Below, piece after piece: positions 35,749 to 48,429 of a stretch of 64,000 nt of DNA (within the stretch, counting starts at the first letter, position 1; each line of letters begins with the position of its first letter). The notes under the pieces are model-generated. The model had not been told where the DNA came from. It was given only the letters and a program-made list of their open reading frames with translations, and did not search any database. The DNA lies in the NCBI GenBank assembly GCA_013398955.1, contig VWPU01014052.1, positions 1-64,000 of the forward strand, given 5' to 3'. A program made the translations under genes and the position numbers. Origin of the DNA: Callaeas wilsoni (lineage: Eukaryota; Chordata; Aves; Passeriformes; Callaeidae).

Positions 35749-38700
35749 TAACATGTTAAGTGTTAAAGGATTGCAGGAACAGCTTCCCTCTGGGACTTGT
35801 TATCTCTCCAGTGTAAACCTGCTATATCAGATATGTATGTGTTGGAAATAAAGCAGTCTTTCAGAAAAAAAATTGACTTTAAGCAATTGGTCTAAATAGG
35901 AATACTCATTTTCTGATGTGTTTGATTTTAAATCTTTGTAAATCTCCATGTGAATAATTTCCCCTTCAAAAGTAATGGGTTTTTTTCCCATGTGAAGTAG
36001 TTTACAGTTATACCAAACAGAATTAATATTTAGCATAGCACGGAGATCATGCAATTTGAGTATGTTGAATTTTCACTTGTGTTTTTTATTTAAAGGATTT
36101 CTATTAATGCAGATCTTCAAATATCATGCAACACTGTCTACAAATAGAGGCATGAAATCACTGTAATGCAGATATCCCTGCAATTCTCCAGTGAAGAGCT
36201 TTCTCAGTGCATTGCAGCAGGTCAGAGGAAACTACTTCAGCTGCATTCTTCTGCTGCCATTTCTGTGATTGCTTCCACTGTAGGAATGATAAAGTGATAT
36301 TTCACATAACTTTGTTCTTTTGGCAGTTCTTCACAGAGAACTTTGCAAAGCAGCAATGATCCATTTGAGCTGCACTTAAGGCACTGAGGGTGTCAAAAAG
36401 TGGGTACATGCCATCACTTTTGGTCTCATTTTATGTGAAGAATTGATGAGTTTCATTTCAGGAATGTTAATTGAGCCATTTGAGTTCAGGTATGAACTCT
36501 TTGCATAACTGCCTTCCATCGAGGGAGCTGAATTCACGTGACTCTTGCCTATCCCTCCTGCCTTGCGTTGTTTCATTTTTTCACCACAGCCCTGCTCCTA
36601 GTTTATTCCATAATATAGATTATGGCCAAGGGCTAGACCTACATAAGCATATGGTGCACATTGCACGTTGCATTATCTGAAGTCATGAGGGTGTGATTAA
36701 TGGGCTTAGGGTTTTAATTTGGCCTGTCTTACTCCGGTGTCTCTTTCCAGTGAGGTTGCAAAGCCTGACCAGTGACTGCAACTGCGGGGTGCGTGCGCCA
36801 AGTGGTGAGGTGAAACTTATTTCCTTGAAGTGCTGGGCAGCTGCTGGAGGTAAACCTCTGCTGCTAGGAGTGGGGCTGAGCCTGCTTCAAACTGGCCGAC
36901 CTGGTTTGGATGGCACTGCTTTGCCAGATCCGAATGTCTCAGGGTAGTTTGGACTCAGCTGTGTGAGCGCCACTGGAAAGAGTGGATGATCTCATTCATG
37001 GGTCACATCAAATGATGTTTCAGGTGTTGCTTGGCCTTGTGGAGTGGTGTAGATGCCTCAGGTTTGTAGCGGGCAGCTGCTTCTGGTGTACTTTCTGTGA
37101 TGGGGTTCAACAGATGTGTGGTTCCTGTCAGAGAAGAGCTCATACAAGCTGGACCAGAACTCTGATCTGCCGTGTGAATTTGTGATCTGGAGTGTGACAG
37201 TTGTACCTTCATCCTCAAATTTAGAACATAAAATAGTTTGTTAGTGCAATACTTGGCTGTCCAGGAAAAATATGTTGGGTGTCTGTCCTGCACACACGGC
37301 AAGAGGGACTGGTTGGCCTGTCAGCTTGCCATACTAGACAGACAGGGGCTTTACCTGTTGTGTGAAACAGTGGGAGAGGATGAGTAGACCACAGCAGCAG
37401 GTGCAGAGGCTCCTGTATCTATGCTGTATTCAAACTGAGCATTTTATTCCAGACCAGATTTTGTCTGGTCCTTTGGGCTAAATGTCCCTGCTGCATGTGT
37501 GGGTTGAATCTGCCCAAAGCACTACTTGTTTCATATACTTCAGTCTTAATTCAAAGATGTGAAGGCATTTGGTGCATCCCTGGACCTGAATTTCCTTTTT
37601 AGTTTTTTTCTGAAAGGAATTTCATTTGGGCCCAGCAGAGCCAGCTTGCAGTGGGAGGGATGGCTAGGAGGGTTGCTTCAGAACTGCTTCAGATCACCCA
37701 CTCGTGTGGATGCAGACAGGATGATCCTAGCTGGAGGTTTAAGAAACGCAGGTTTCCTTTGCATCTGTGGTACCAAAGGGAGCCATGTGGCTTATGGGAA
37801 GCCACTGCACCTCAGGCTGCCCCAACTGCTTGAGGTAGGGTGATATGAGCTCTCCAGGTGAAACCTGCTTTGTCACAGCTGAACACATCCTGGCTGCTGA
37901 GGTTCTCATAAACACTGCATGTGCTTTGTGGTGGGAGTTCAGAATCTTGCATTGCATTCATCTTGCATGTAGTTGCCCTTGCTACTTTTGCAGCAAACCC
38001 CACACTTCATTCATAAAATAATCTTGAATGTGTAGCAATGGGACATGGTTGTCAGCCTTGATGATATTTCAAAGACTTGTATTTACTTGTAATAAGACAT
38101 CTTAGAAGGAAGATGAGGCGAAGCTTCAGTTTACAGCCAGCTTGCTTAAGATAGTGAAATTAACTTAGAGATAAAAAAATTGAAGTTGTATCTCTTTTAT
38201 CCGTGGTGTTGTGTTCAAACAAACTAAATTAGAAGCTTTTTTTGTGGACTGATAGTCAGAATACTAAGTTTTTGTTTATCTTGGAAAGATCTAATAGTTT
38301 GTTTTTAGTAATAACAATTCTGCAAATTTTTATGTTAGACAGTCAAATGTTGTTGGCTTAGATATCCCTGTCCTTCAGAACTGCTGTTTTTAATTTTTGG
38401 ATTTGGAACAAACCCAGCATCCTAAGTTAAAAGCAAAACTTTTCTCAGCAGGTTGAGACAAAAAAGAAAGCGATTGTATCACAGAATATATGCACTTAAC
38501 AGCCTAGGTTTTTGATTCCATGGTTACAACAACAAAACAAAAAAGCCTTACACATATAGCCAGTTGGTGATTTTATTGTTCGAGTCAGATGGCCTTTCTT
38601 AAAATGAATTTTAATGGACAAGAAAGAAAGAATGTATTGCTGTACTTGTGCAACTGAAGTTTATGAAATAGGATTGGAAAAATACACAGAATAATTGGGC

Positions 38701-41700
38701 ACATCCTGTACTTAGTGAATCACCAAGCTAGTGCAATAAACATTGCTGCGTTTGGGAATTTAGATCTATACCCTGCTTTTGCCAAGAACAATGGGAATTG
38801 CTTGGGATCACAGGCTACCTGAACTACTTCTTGTGCAAGGTTGTTTTTTTTCTTTTGGTATTCCATGTTCTGAGGTAATTTCTGGTTTAATAAAATAGGT
38901 GTTAGTCCAGTTCTATGACACCTTAACTTATTCAGTGGATCCTAGGAGACAAACTAGGAGCTGTATGTGGCAGGACCTCTGCAGACATTGATATTGGTAA
39001 AGGATAAAGATTCCTGAGCAGGAAACTATGCAGTCTAACCAACATTTTCCTTCAGAGAAGCAGTCTTTTGTCTTCAAATGTAAAAATAAATGCTACAGAC
39101 ATTTGATAGTTTCAATCTTGTTTCCCAGATAAGAGGGATAAACTTGTGAACATGTTTAAGAAATTACTAAGTTTGCAGAAAACAGACTGTTACTTAAGGG
39201 GCATGAGAACCATTACAAAGCCAGAAACAAATACAACATCCAAATCTGCTCTTGAATACACATGTAGCTCTTGCAAATTATAAGAGCTGCACATGCACAG
39301 GCTTAATGGAATCCTGATGGAAACCATCCAGGGCTGGAGTCTGGCTCCTGGTGAAATTAGGACTGCTGTCTGGCTAGGAGTGAAGTTCGGGTCTCAGGCA
39401 AACTGATGGAGATGTTTTCTTCCCTCAAAGAAATATGTGTTTAGTCGTCAGCCAGAAAGACAGGATGGCTGTATGCAAGGCTTTTGTAGCACTGCTTAGT
39501 GTGAGCTCTGGACTTTTTCCATCTTATTTACTTACCCAAAACATGATCATCCTTCAAAGGAGGAACTTTACTGCTTTTCCTAGTAGCAGAGGCAGTGAAA
39601 CGAGTGTACACTGAACACTGTGCTCCTGTTGTTTCACCCTGTGAGGACAACAGCCATGCAGGAGGTACAAACATCCTGCATTTCTGATACCCCTGAGCTG
39701 AATGGCAGAATTTATGTATTCAGGCAAACCAACCAGTAGTTTCTTCAAGTGTCTGCAAGTATACACTGATAAGTCCCCAAAAGGTCTTTTACAGCTCTGC
39801 TCCATTCTAGGAACAAGAGCCAAGAAAGTAGGAATAGGCTGGAAAAGTCTCACTAGCCCCAGAATACTACTTCTGAGTAGTATTTGAACTAGTGGGACAG
39901 ACAGAAAGAAATGGTATTACAGAAATTTCTACGTTAGCACAATTTATGGATGTTAAACTTTAAAAACATAGCCTTTTTTGTTAAAGATGTAGCTTCTCTT
40001 GGGGGAAGAGAGAAATGGGTTCAACCAGCAGAAAGTGTTCCCTGGTCTTGCCCTCCTGGATAAACACCATTAAAGGTTTAGGACGTTTCTTGGGAGGGGA
40101 AATCAATTTTCTGCACTCCTCAGTTTGATGCAGCTGTGGCCGTACAGTAAGTGACTCACTCTGTGGCCATCTTTTTAATGATGAAACTATTATGTGCTGC
40201 ACTGCCCATTCAGGCACTTTGGTTTCTAATTCTCTACCCCTGGCTCCCAGAAATATGAATAATGACGCTTTTACCGGAGAGGTGGAAATGCTCCCTGAGA
40301 TACACCACCAGGGTAGGACGTGCTGTTGGTTGATGCCGAGGATAGTATTAGGGATACGGGAGCGTAATTGGCTTGAACTTTTGCTCACCCCTAGACTTAA
40401 ATCCAAAGCTTTTTTATCAAGTTCAGATAAGGTCCCTAACTCTATTTGACTCCCATTAGAGCTCTGTCCTTCTGTGTAGCTCCTGGTGGTGTCTCCTCCA
40501 TTCTTTTTGGGGTTTCAGGTGGGAATGCCAGTGTGTTGTGGATGCAATAGTTGAACCCTGGCCTACAAAACCCAGCCAGCTCAGATGATAAGGAAAGGCA
40601 GCTTATTACTCCAAGAGCTGCCTTTCCCACATCAGGTAGATTTGCATCAGGCAATTGCATGAATCAGATGCTGATCTTTATTACCACAAAATAGAGCAAG
40701 GAAAATCCCATTTCTGAAAGTCTTTCTACTGTACGCAGACTGAGATGCATAGCACTGCTCTGTGCACAGCAAACAGGACTCGTATGTATTTTATTAATGT
40801 AAGTGTAATGTAATTATTCTCTTGTCCATCTGGCAGGTGGTGTTTTCATTAAGAAGTGAATAATCTAAGCTATAGGCTCTGTAGAGGGGGATGAGTATGG
40901 AGGAGATTCAGGTCATCTGCTGTGGGACCATAAATAGAAGCTAACAGGGGAGCCCTTGCTGTCCTTGTCCACTAAAACTGAAAATCTGTTGCTTTTATTT
41001 TTCCTTTAGCAGACTGCTTACAGGCTTAGAAGCTGGTCTATTAGTGAAAACTTTTCACCATCATGCAGTTTAATTCCTCGTTTATGGTAGTGGCTGGAGG
41101 TACAGTGTGAAAAAATAGGTGTTATGTAAGTGAAAAAACCCTAAGTCCTTATATAAACCACTATGCATAGGAAGATAAGATTAAAATCATATTTGTGGAG
41201 GTGCCTGGTGTGTCTCTGGGCGTGACATACTGATTGAAAAAGAAACTTAGATTACTTAAGGGTTTTTATTCATGAAGAAGGTCCTGATTAAAGAAAAGCA
41301 AACCAAAACACACACAGAAGAACAACAAGCCTGAGCCATCCTCCAAAAAAAAAAAAAAAAACAACAAAAAAAACCCAAAACGGTTTTGGGAAGAGTGTTG
41401 TGTATAGCTTTCTAAAGGAAGTCTGGTTGCTCTCTGACCATCTGTGTGGCATCTTCTGTTTTCCAGACAAAGTTTTCTGATGTCCACATGGAAACGGGAA
41501 CAATTTCCTCTTTCCATGTCCTAGCAAGACTTTTCTTGGCACAGCACAAGGCCTAGTTTGAGTTTTGCCCTGGAAAGATATAAATACCCTGGCCCTGTCC
41601 CAGGAACATTCAAGCAAGGATTAGGTTTTATTTTTTATCTGGTAACATTCAGAGAAACCTATCAGGTTGATAAGTCTGTGAGGGGTTTTCATTTAATAAA

Positions 41701-43605
41701 GCTTGTAAATAAAGGAGAAAACCGAGCTTTTAAAATATTATTATTATTTTTAATCTATAATTTTAAATTTAGAAGGGGATCCTGAAATGGTGCTGAGTAT
41801 CATTCACTCATGTATGGTGTAGGCATCACCAGGCAGAAGGTTAGAAATTGTTGTTGCCCTTTTGTGAAGGCGCAGATTTCCATTCTGACAGGCCCATTAT
41901 TTCATGGAGGATCCTGCCTATTTTCCTTCCCAGTAAAAGCCAGGTTCAGTTGCTGTTCAGCCAGGGTGGAACACAGAGGCTGTTGCACCACCACTTCCAA
42001 GGAAACACCTGCTAGGGTGTTCATTACCCTGGATGCAGATAATGGGAAACTAAAAACAAACCTGAGCAACAGCCCCTTGAAAACATCTTTAGAGGCTGGG
42101 TGCCAAACTGTTTAGTGCTGTCTGGAGGTGCTAGTGTGTCACTTCTCATTAAGGGTGCAGCTGAGCCTCTTTCTTTCGTGTAGGCACTGAGAATACTTGA
42201 AAGGAGATATTTAACTGCTGCACAACTTCCTTAGTACAGGGAGCAATGGGAGTAGGGACAGTAAATACAGCATCCCAGGCAAACGGTGAGCTAGAGCTTT
42301 GCCAGGCTGTAATAAAGCATAGGTGAGCCTTTGTCAGACATGCTTTTTTCTCGCTATTTAGAGATGTTATTTATCCCCCTGACTTCATGAAGTGTTATCT
42401 GGAAAGGTTCGCTGTGCAGATCAGTCTTTACCCTAAGCCTCCTTTGATACACTCTGCTTAGAGGGGGTTCCTTAAGTTTTGCAGGAGTCAGTGATCTCAG
42501 TGTTTTGTGGTTTCAAGCGAGAATTCGCTTCTCTGAATGCATCAAGCCTCAGTCATTTGTATATGTGTGTGAAGGTCAGTGGGTTTGTCAGATATCTGAT
42601 TGTAAATCCTGTCACTAAATCAATTTCTTTTAATTAAAAAAATGTGCTGCTCTTCAGAAGAAGTGAACCCTTTCATCTGGACAAAACCCATTATATCTCA
42701 ACACAAATATGATAGCCGTAAGCTCTCTGCTAGTCTCATGTTGGCTGCTTGTCTCAGCTGGTACACTGGAGGTTTGGAAATCTTGGTGGTCAGAGGGGGG
42801 CTGTGTTTTCCCTTCCTCTGAAGGAAATGGCTATTGTTACTACTCTGACATCACCTAACTTTGCAGCCTTAGAAGCAGAAAATACTAATATCAGAAAACA
42901 AGTAGCCACGCCAACAGGTGAGAGACATTCAAGCCCCGTTCTTGCTCCTCGTGGTGCCTGCACCAGAAGCATGGAGAAGTCTGTCACAAGGGCTAAGAGC
43001 AGGACAAGATTTCACATTCATCTAGTAATTCCCTTGGGGTTATACTCTTAGATGACTTAATGACTTACTGTATAGCCCGTCTGGAAGATAAGCAGGCATA
43101 ATTCATTGCAGGCAGTTGTTCATCCTTTGAGATAACCAGGAACTACAGGCCATAGGGAGCAGGGAGATAAAGACACTAGGCATCAGCAGCTGTGGTTCAA
43201 GGTTTCAACCCTTCCACCTCCTTCTGTGACCCAGAAGTCATTTGCAGTTGATAATTCAGTCATTTGCTTTCTTTAGAGAGAAATACAGTGGCAGTGGTTG
43301 GCTGAAGTGAGTGCATTTTCCATTCTGCCCATGCCTTTCAATACAGCCACAGCGTAGCTCTACCAGGAAGTAGGCATTCTTGTGTCACTTAGAGGCTTTA
43401 GGGCTGTGTTAAATGCTGGTTTTGAAAACATACTGTAAATTGATTCCAGTTTTTCTGATTATATTTAAATGGTGACTGTTGTTCAGGTACTGCTTGGGAT
43501 GCTTACACATTCTTAAGTTTCAGTGCAAGTGAAACTCTAAAGGGTCCAGTTTATGTGTGTTAGGTCCAAACTGAGGCACAAAGAGAGAAAGAGTGTATAT
43601 ATTTT
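35749..43605. other. Intron stretch, no gene seen
   Basis: AT-rich unique sequence (for example 38100-38400). Contains an A17 run at 41345-41361. Open frames reach 141 codons (39981-40406, minus) without recognisable domains. No interspersed element identified. Confidence 0.65.
41345..41361. repeat. A17 homopolymer in an A-rich tract
   Basis: Seventeen consecutive A followed by ACAAC-type A-rich sequence to about 41380. No element body recognised on either side. Confidence 0.88.
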
Positions 43606-43627
43606 ACATAATATATACATAATATAT
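43606..43627. repeat. 11-bp perfect tandem duplication, AT-rich
   Basis: ACATAATATAT occurs twice back to back, inside a longer TA-rich stretch (about 43594-43632). Confidence 0.85.
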
Positions 43628-46600
43628 TGTATTTGTTTATTTTCCTGAAAAAAGGCATTTTTCAGTATCAGCAGGTACATTTTAAAATTTAACAAGTCCC
43701 ACAAAACCATGCTGCTCCTAAGCCAACAAATATTAGGATCAAACATATGACATGACTTCTCCCTAGTTAATATTCCCTCCTCCAAAAAATCTGTAGTCTG
43801 TAAACAGCAATCTACATCTTGAGATCCCTTGCATGCAAAGATAAATGATTGTCTCAGAGGGTACTTTATGATGACTAGCTCTTGGTAAAACATTTTTATC
43901 TTGTCTGCGTGCACAGCAAAAGAAATAACAAATACAAGGCTTTTGATATGGTCACATGATGGCCACAATGTGATTCACAGTCTGTGATGTTGCTTTATTT
44001 AAGGAGGAAGGGAGGGACAGAAGGAAAAGTCTATTTTTGTTTATTTGTTTTCTAATTACTTGGGCTGTTTTTTCTTTGACTCAGCAACTCTGAAGAGTAC
44101 ATACTGTACTACAGTAATCAGCAGTCAGGGCTGGGAAGTGGAACGATGGTGATAATAGAAGTAAATATCTTGCATTCTCAGCGGGATTAGGAGGAGATGG
44201 AGGAATTAGTCTCCTTATGGTTTGGTGTGGTGTCACAATCCCTCTGCATCATTGCTATCCTGTATGTAATCTTTCAATCTGTATTTCTCAAGTGAAGTAC
44301 GGAGAACAACCAAGTAATCAGAATAGTGTTATTTTCACTTTATTTTTTTTCGTTTATGAAACCCACGTGTTTAGATGATGAAAGCATTCACCTTGCACAA
44401 GAAACCATGCAGCAAATGAAACTAGAGTCTTGTTTTCAGTACTTCACTTGACAAATACGGTGCTTACGGCCTGTCTGGAGTGTGTCTTAAGAACAGAGAG
44501 GAGAGTGATTTTGACTGACATGAAATAATTTGATAATTGACATGAAAAAATTTGGTTGACCTGGAACACCCCCTACCTTATGATGCTTTCCTGTCAGTCT
44601 GCATACTACACAGCAAGAGTTGTACTCATCATGGCACACCATGTCACTCAAAATGGTTTGAATCCCAACTTCCAAAGTGAGCCCTTACTACTTTTAAAGG
44701 TGTTAAATTACATTTGTGATTTCAAATAATGAAAACACTCAAGGCTGTAATGGATTGCAGGTGATTCTGTCTGCAAGGGGAAGAAGTGCAGCCTGTGGTC
44801 TGCTTTGTGCAGGAAGGGATCCTCACCAAAGCACTTGTCATCTTCATGTCCTGTGTCAACCTGCTCCGTTAATGCAGGACATTCACATGTCAGGGTATGT
44901 TAAATACAAGACTTTCTGGCTCCTTAGGGGAAAAGCCTCGCTTTAGTGAGAGCTGTTCATTAGAGTTAGTTGGGTGTAAATTTTAAGCAGGATGTGAATT
45001 TTAAGTAAAATCTTACATCAGAAGAGCTGGTGTTCATAGTCACTGGGGAGAAAATTCCAGAGACAGTCTTTCAAAGATGCATGTCCTCTCAAGAACTGGG
45101 AATTGAAAACTACTTTTTACTCTATCTCATGGGCTGAAAGCCCTGCAAAGTGCCTTCTTCCCCTTTGCAACATGCTCCTCTTGGAAGTCGCAAGTGATGA
45201 GGAGGCTTTGTGGAAAAGCAGTGGGCTTCTTGCACAGGTAGCAGCTCTTATCTGGTTCCTTTCCAGAGGCTGCTGTTACAGATTTTTAATTCTTTATTTC
45301 ATGCTCTTGCTTCTGATGTTCATCACAGTACTGAAAAACCTAAATATGCCCTCTTGCAGCCTTTAATTATGTGATAAAAATCGTGTCCAATTTAAAGTCT
45401 GTTCTTTTACCAGAGAGGGTGACCTGAGGATGGCATTCTCTTGTGAAGAAACAGGACTTCACACTTGCTGTTGATGGCCTGCCCTCCTTCTCTGTTCTTT
45501 ACTGTATTTTTTTCATTTCTCTGGTGATTGTGATTGCACTAAATGCATTCGATAATGCAGAAGTGACCTGTTTTGTGCACAGTTCAGCTGTTTCTGCAGT
45601 TGCCTGTAGGGTTTCCTAGCAGTGTTCTTCAGCTGCTCCTTGGCTTACAAAAACCTGGTAAGTTAGGCATGGCCAGCACAACATACTTGAGGCAAGGAAA
45701 GTTCCAGGTAACGGAGGAGGATGAGCCATACAGGTGTGAACGCGTTGAACTGAGTGTTAGTAGAGCAAGCTGGAGGAACAGATTGGGATGACTAGAATAG
45801 ATGTCATTAAATGTATTAAACTGTTGGAGGCCCTTTGTACAAGTTTGTTAATATCCAGTGACATGGCCAAACATTGTGCCCCTGTAGGCTCAGCAGTTAA
45901 TGTATGGTACCTCTGGCATCTGTGGTACCTACTGAACTATAAAAAAAATAGTTGAGCTGGGACCCATTACCATAAACACTGTCTGCAGCACTAACCCTGG
46001 TAACAGATTGTTCTGTGCCTCATTAAAAAGGAGATAGCACTGTCAGAGGAGTCAGGGCTTCATTTTGCCATGTTTGCTACATAATCAGTTAATTTTGCTT
46101 AATAGTGCATTGCGTCGCAGATGGGCAAAAGGGCAGAGCTGCTTCCTATTCTGCATAAAACCTTCACTCTGGTGCAGCTGCAATTTTCACAGTGTGTTAC
46201 AGCCAGTGAACTGACCTTAGTCACTGTCCCTGCCTTGACCTGTCCTGGGTTCTCCCAGCAGTCCTCTGGACAAGTGGCGTGCTTGTACAAGTTCAGTGTA
46301 CAAGTTCCTCAGGTGAGAAGTTAGACACAGATGTGTGTGAGAGGGGTCATTCAATGTCTGCTGTGCTTGTGCCTTTTCTTTTTTTTTTTTAAAATCTTAC
46401 ATGAGGCACTGTCTAGGACTTCCACACATTTCCTTGGAAGATACTTAGTGCCTATCTTTCATCTAAGCATTACTTAGAATGTGAAAGTTAGCATTGCTGA
46501 TTTCCAATGAGATGAATCCAAATATGCCTATCTTAACATGGATCTTTACATTTTACTTTCCTTTGAGTGCCGCTTTTGGGCAGATAATTAACAAGTCAAA

Positions 46601-48365
46601 TAGAGTAAGACAAAATACATGGAGAAGCCAAGTTTAGACCCTTGTTTAGGGACAGATTATTAAACATTACAATTCAAGGTTTTAGAAGATCAGTGTATTA
46701 CACAGTAATACAGTATATCCACCAAATAGTGCTAATTGTATACTGCTTAAATTTGTAGTGAAACTGGGTATGTGTAAATGGTTTTATTCAGATGAAAATT
46801 AATGTATTCCACGTAAGTAAGTATATTCTGTACTCACATATCCCCGTTTGAGAATATTATAAGGATATAAATATGACTGAGTTTATAAACTCTCTAGTGC
46901 GGTGTGAACGTCTTGATTAAAAAAAAGCCCTGCAAAAAGTAATACTAGATGTCTGAAGGGCCCTTGTTTAGAAGAATAGGTAGGCATGTAATTAAGTTCA
47001 TCTGCCTTCAGAAAAGCAGGCAAGCACCTACTTAAATCTAAATGAGCTTAAGTTGTGTTTACTTCAAGAAATACTTAAGTATGTTTGTAGTTAACCATCC
47101 ACATAAAAGATTTTCCCCAAGAAAGACTTGCACGCACAGAGAAGGAGAAAGGTGTTTCAAAACTTAGGTATGATTATAGGTGTAAGCACTGGGTTTGATT
47201 TTAGAAGAACCTGAAGGAAGTAAGCGCATGAATCTAATTGAAATTCTGTGAGTCTGTCTTGGGTCTCTCTGAAAGCCGTGGCCTCTTTTAAATGCTAACA
47301 ACTGAGGGAGGTGCTGGTCCTTACAAACTGATTTCACCCAACACCTTGCTGGATGTTTCTCCACAGATGCTCAGTGTGAGAATGAAACCTTCTGCATATG
47401 ATTTCTCCAGTATTGCCAAATATGCGTCACTTTGAATATTTTTTAACTGAAAATCCACATCAAAATGCCAGTGTGTTTATAAACTTCACTATTCATCACC
47501 CAAGGAGATTTGCAGAAGATAAGGGGTGGGGTGGGGGGAATGATCGTCCAGTTGCAGTGCTGTGAAGTGATGAGCAGAAGAGCCTTTTGGAAGCTAGCAG
47601 GTCCAGGTGAGAACTTTAATTCATAGGTGCGTGACTTGGCTCCCTTCCTTAGTCCAGGAAGATAAGATCTGAATTTTGAATTGTGCTCTTTCTCTGCTTT
47701 TGAAAGATGAACCAAAACTTTTTAAAAAAATACTTGAATTTGCAGTGCTTGGTTGATATCATCTGAAGCCATGGCTGTAAATTCCCAAGGTGTTGTCAGG
47801 CTCACTGAGGCACAATGCAGAGCACAGAAAGGAGTGAAAAAGAACAAAAAAGTCACAAGAGGACCCTGGGAGCCCTGTTTGGAGCAGTGCCACCCAACAT
47901 GAGGCTGCACTCGCATCGTGGTGGTGGAGCTGTGTGTAGGCAGGCAGCTCCCTAGACAGAGGAGCTGCTAAGGGTAGAAAACTGTACCCTCATGCAACCA
48001 CCAAATCATCTCCAGAAAATCCAGGGAGACAGTCCAGGGGCAGACCTGGGCAGCAGGTCTGTGTTTGTTTCACAGCTGTAGCCGTGGAGTTGCCATGCTG
48101 CTCTAAACAGATGCATTGGGACATGAAGGTAAATGCCTTTAAAGAAAAGGAGGAAGGTTGGGGTTGACTGGGGTTAGCTTTTAGGACAGTAGGCTGGAAG
48201 TCTTGTTGGTTCTCTGTGCCTGGCAAGGCCAGTCCTGATGACTGAGCTGGTTGGCTCATGGGGTCCATGGCCATGGACAGGCAGTGGTGCCTGCTACTTC
48301 CAAATTGCAGGTTGCTCAGATCAAATGGTCTTGCATAATGAGACCTACAGGATCTCTGGGTTGCT
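43628..48365. other. Intron stretch, no gene seen
   Basis: AT-rich unique DNA; 46400-47100 is particularly AT-rich. There are small local direct repeats (an imperfect ~18-bp pair near 44974-45008; GTACAAGTTC repeated near 46285-46305) and a G-rich tract at 47523-47538. No recognisable gene. Confidence 0.6.
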
Positions 48366-48429
48366 ATTTTATTTTATTTTATTTTATTTTATTTTATTTT
48401 ATTTTATTTTATTTTATTTTATTTTATTT
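48366..48429. repeat. (ATTTT)n pentanucleotide microsatellite
   Basis: Twelve perfect ATTTT units (48366-48425) plus a partial unit. Open frames crossing it read repeated FILFY or ILFYF, a pure repeat artefact. Its perfection suggests recent or ongoing length change. Confidence 0.97.
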
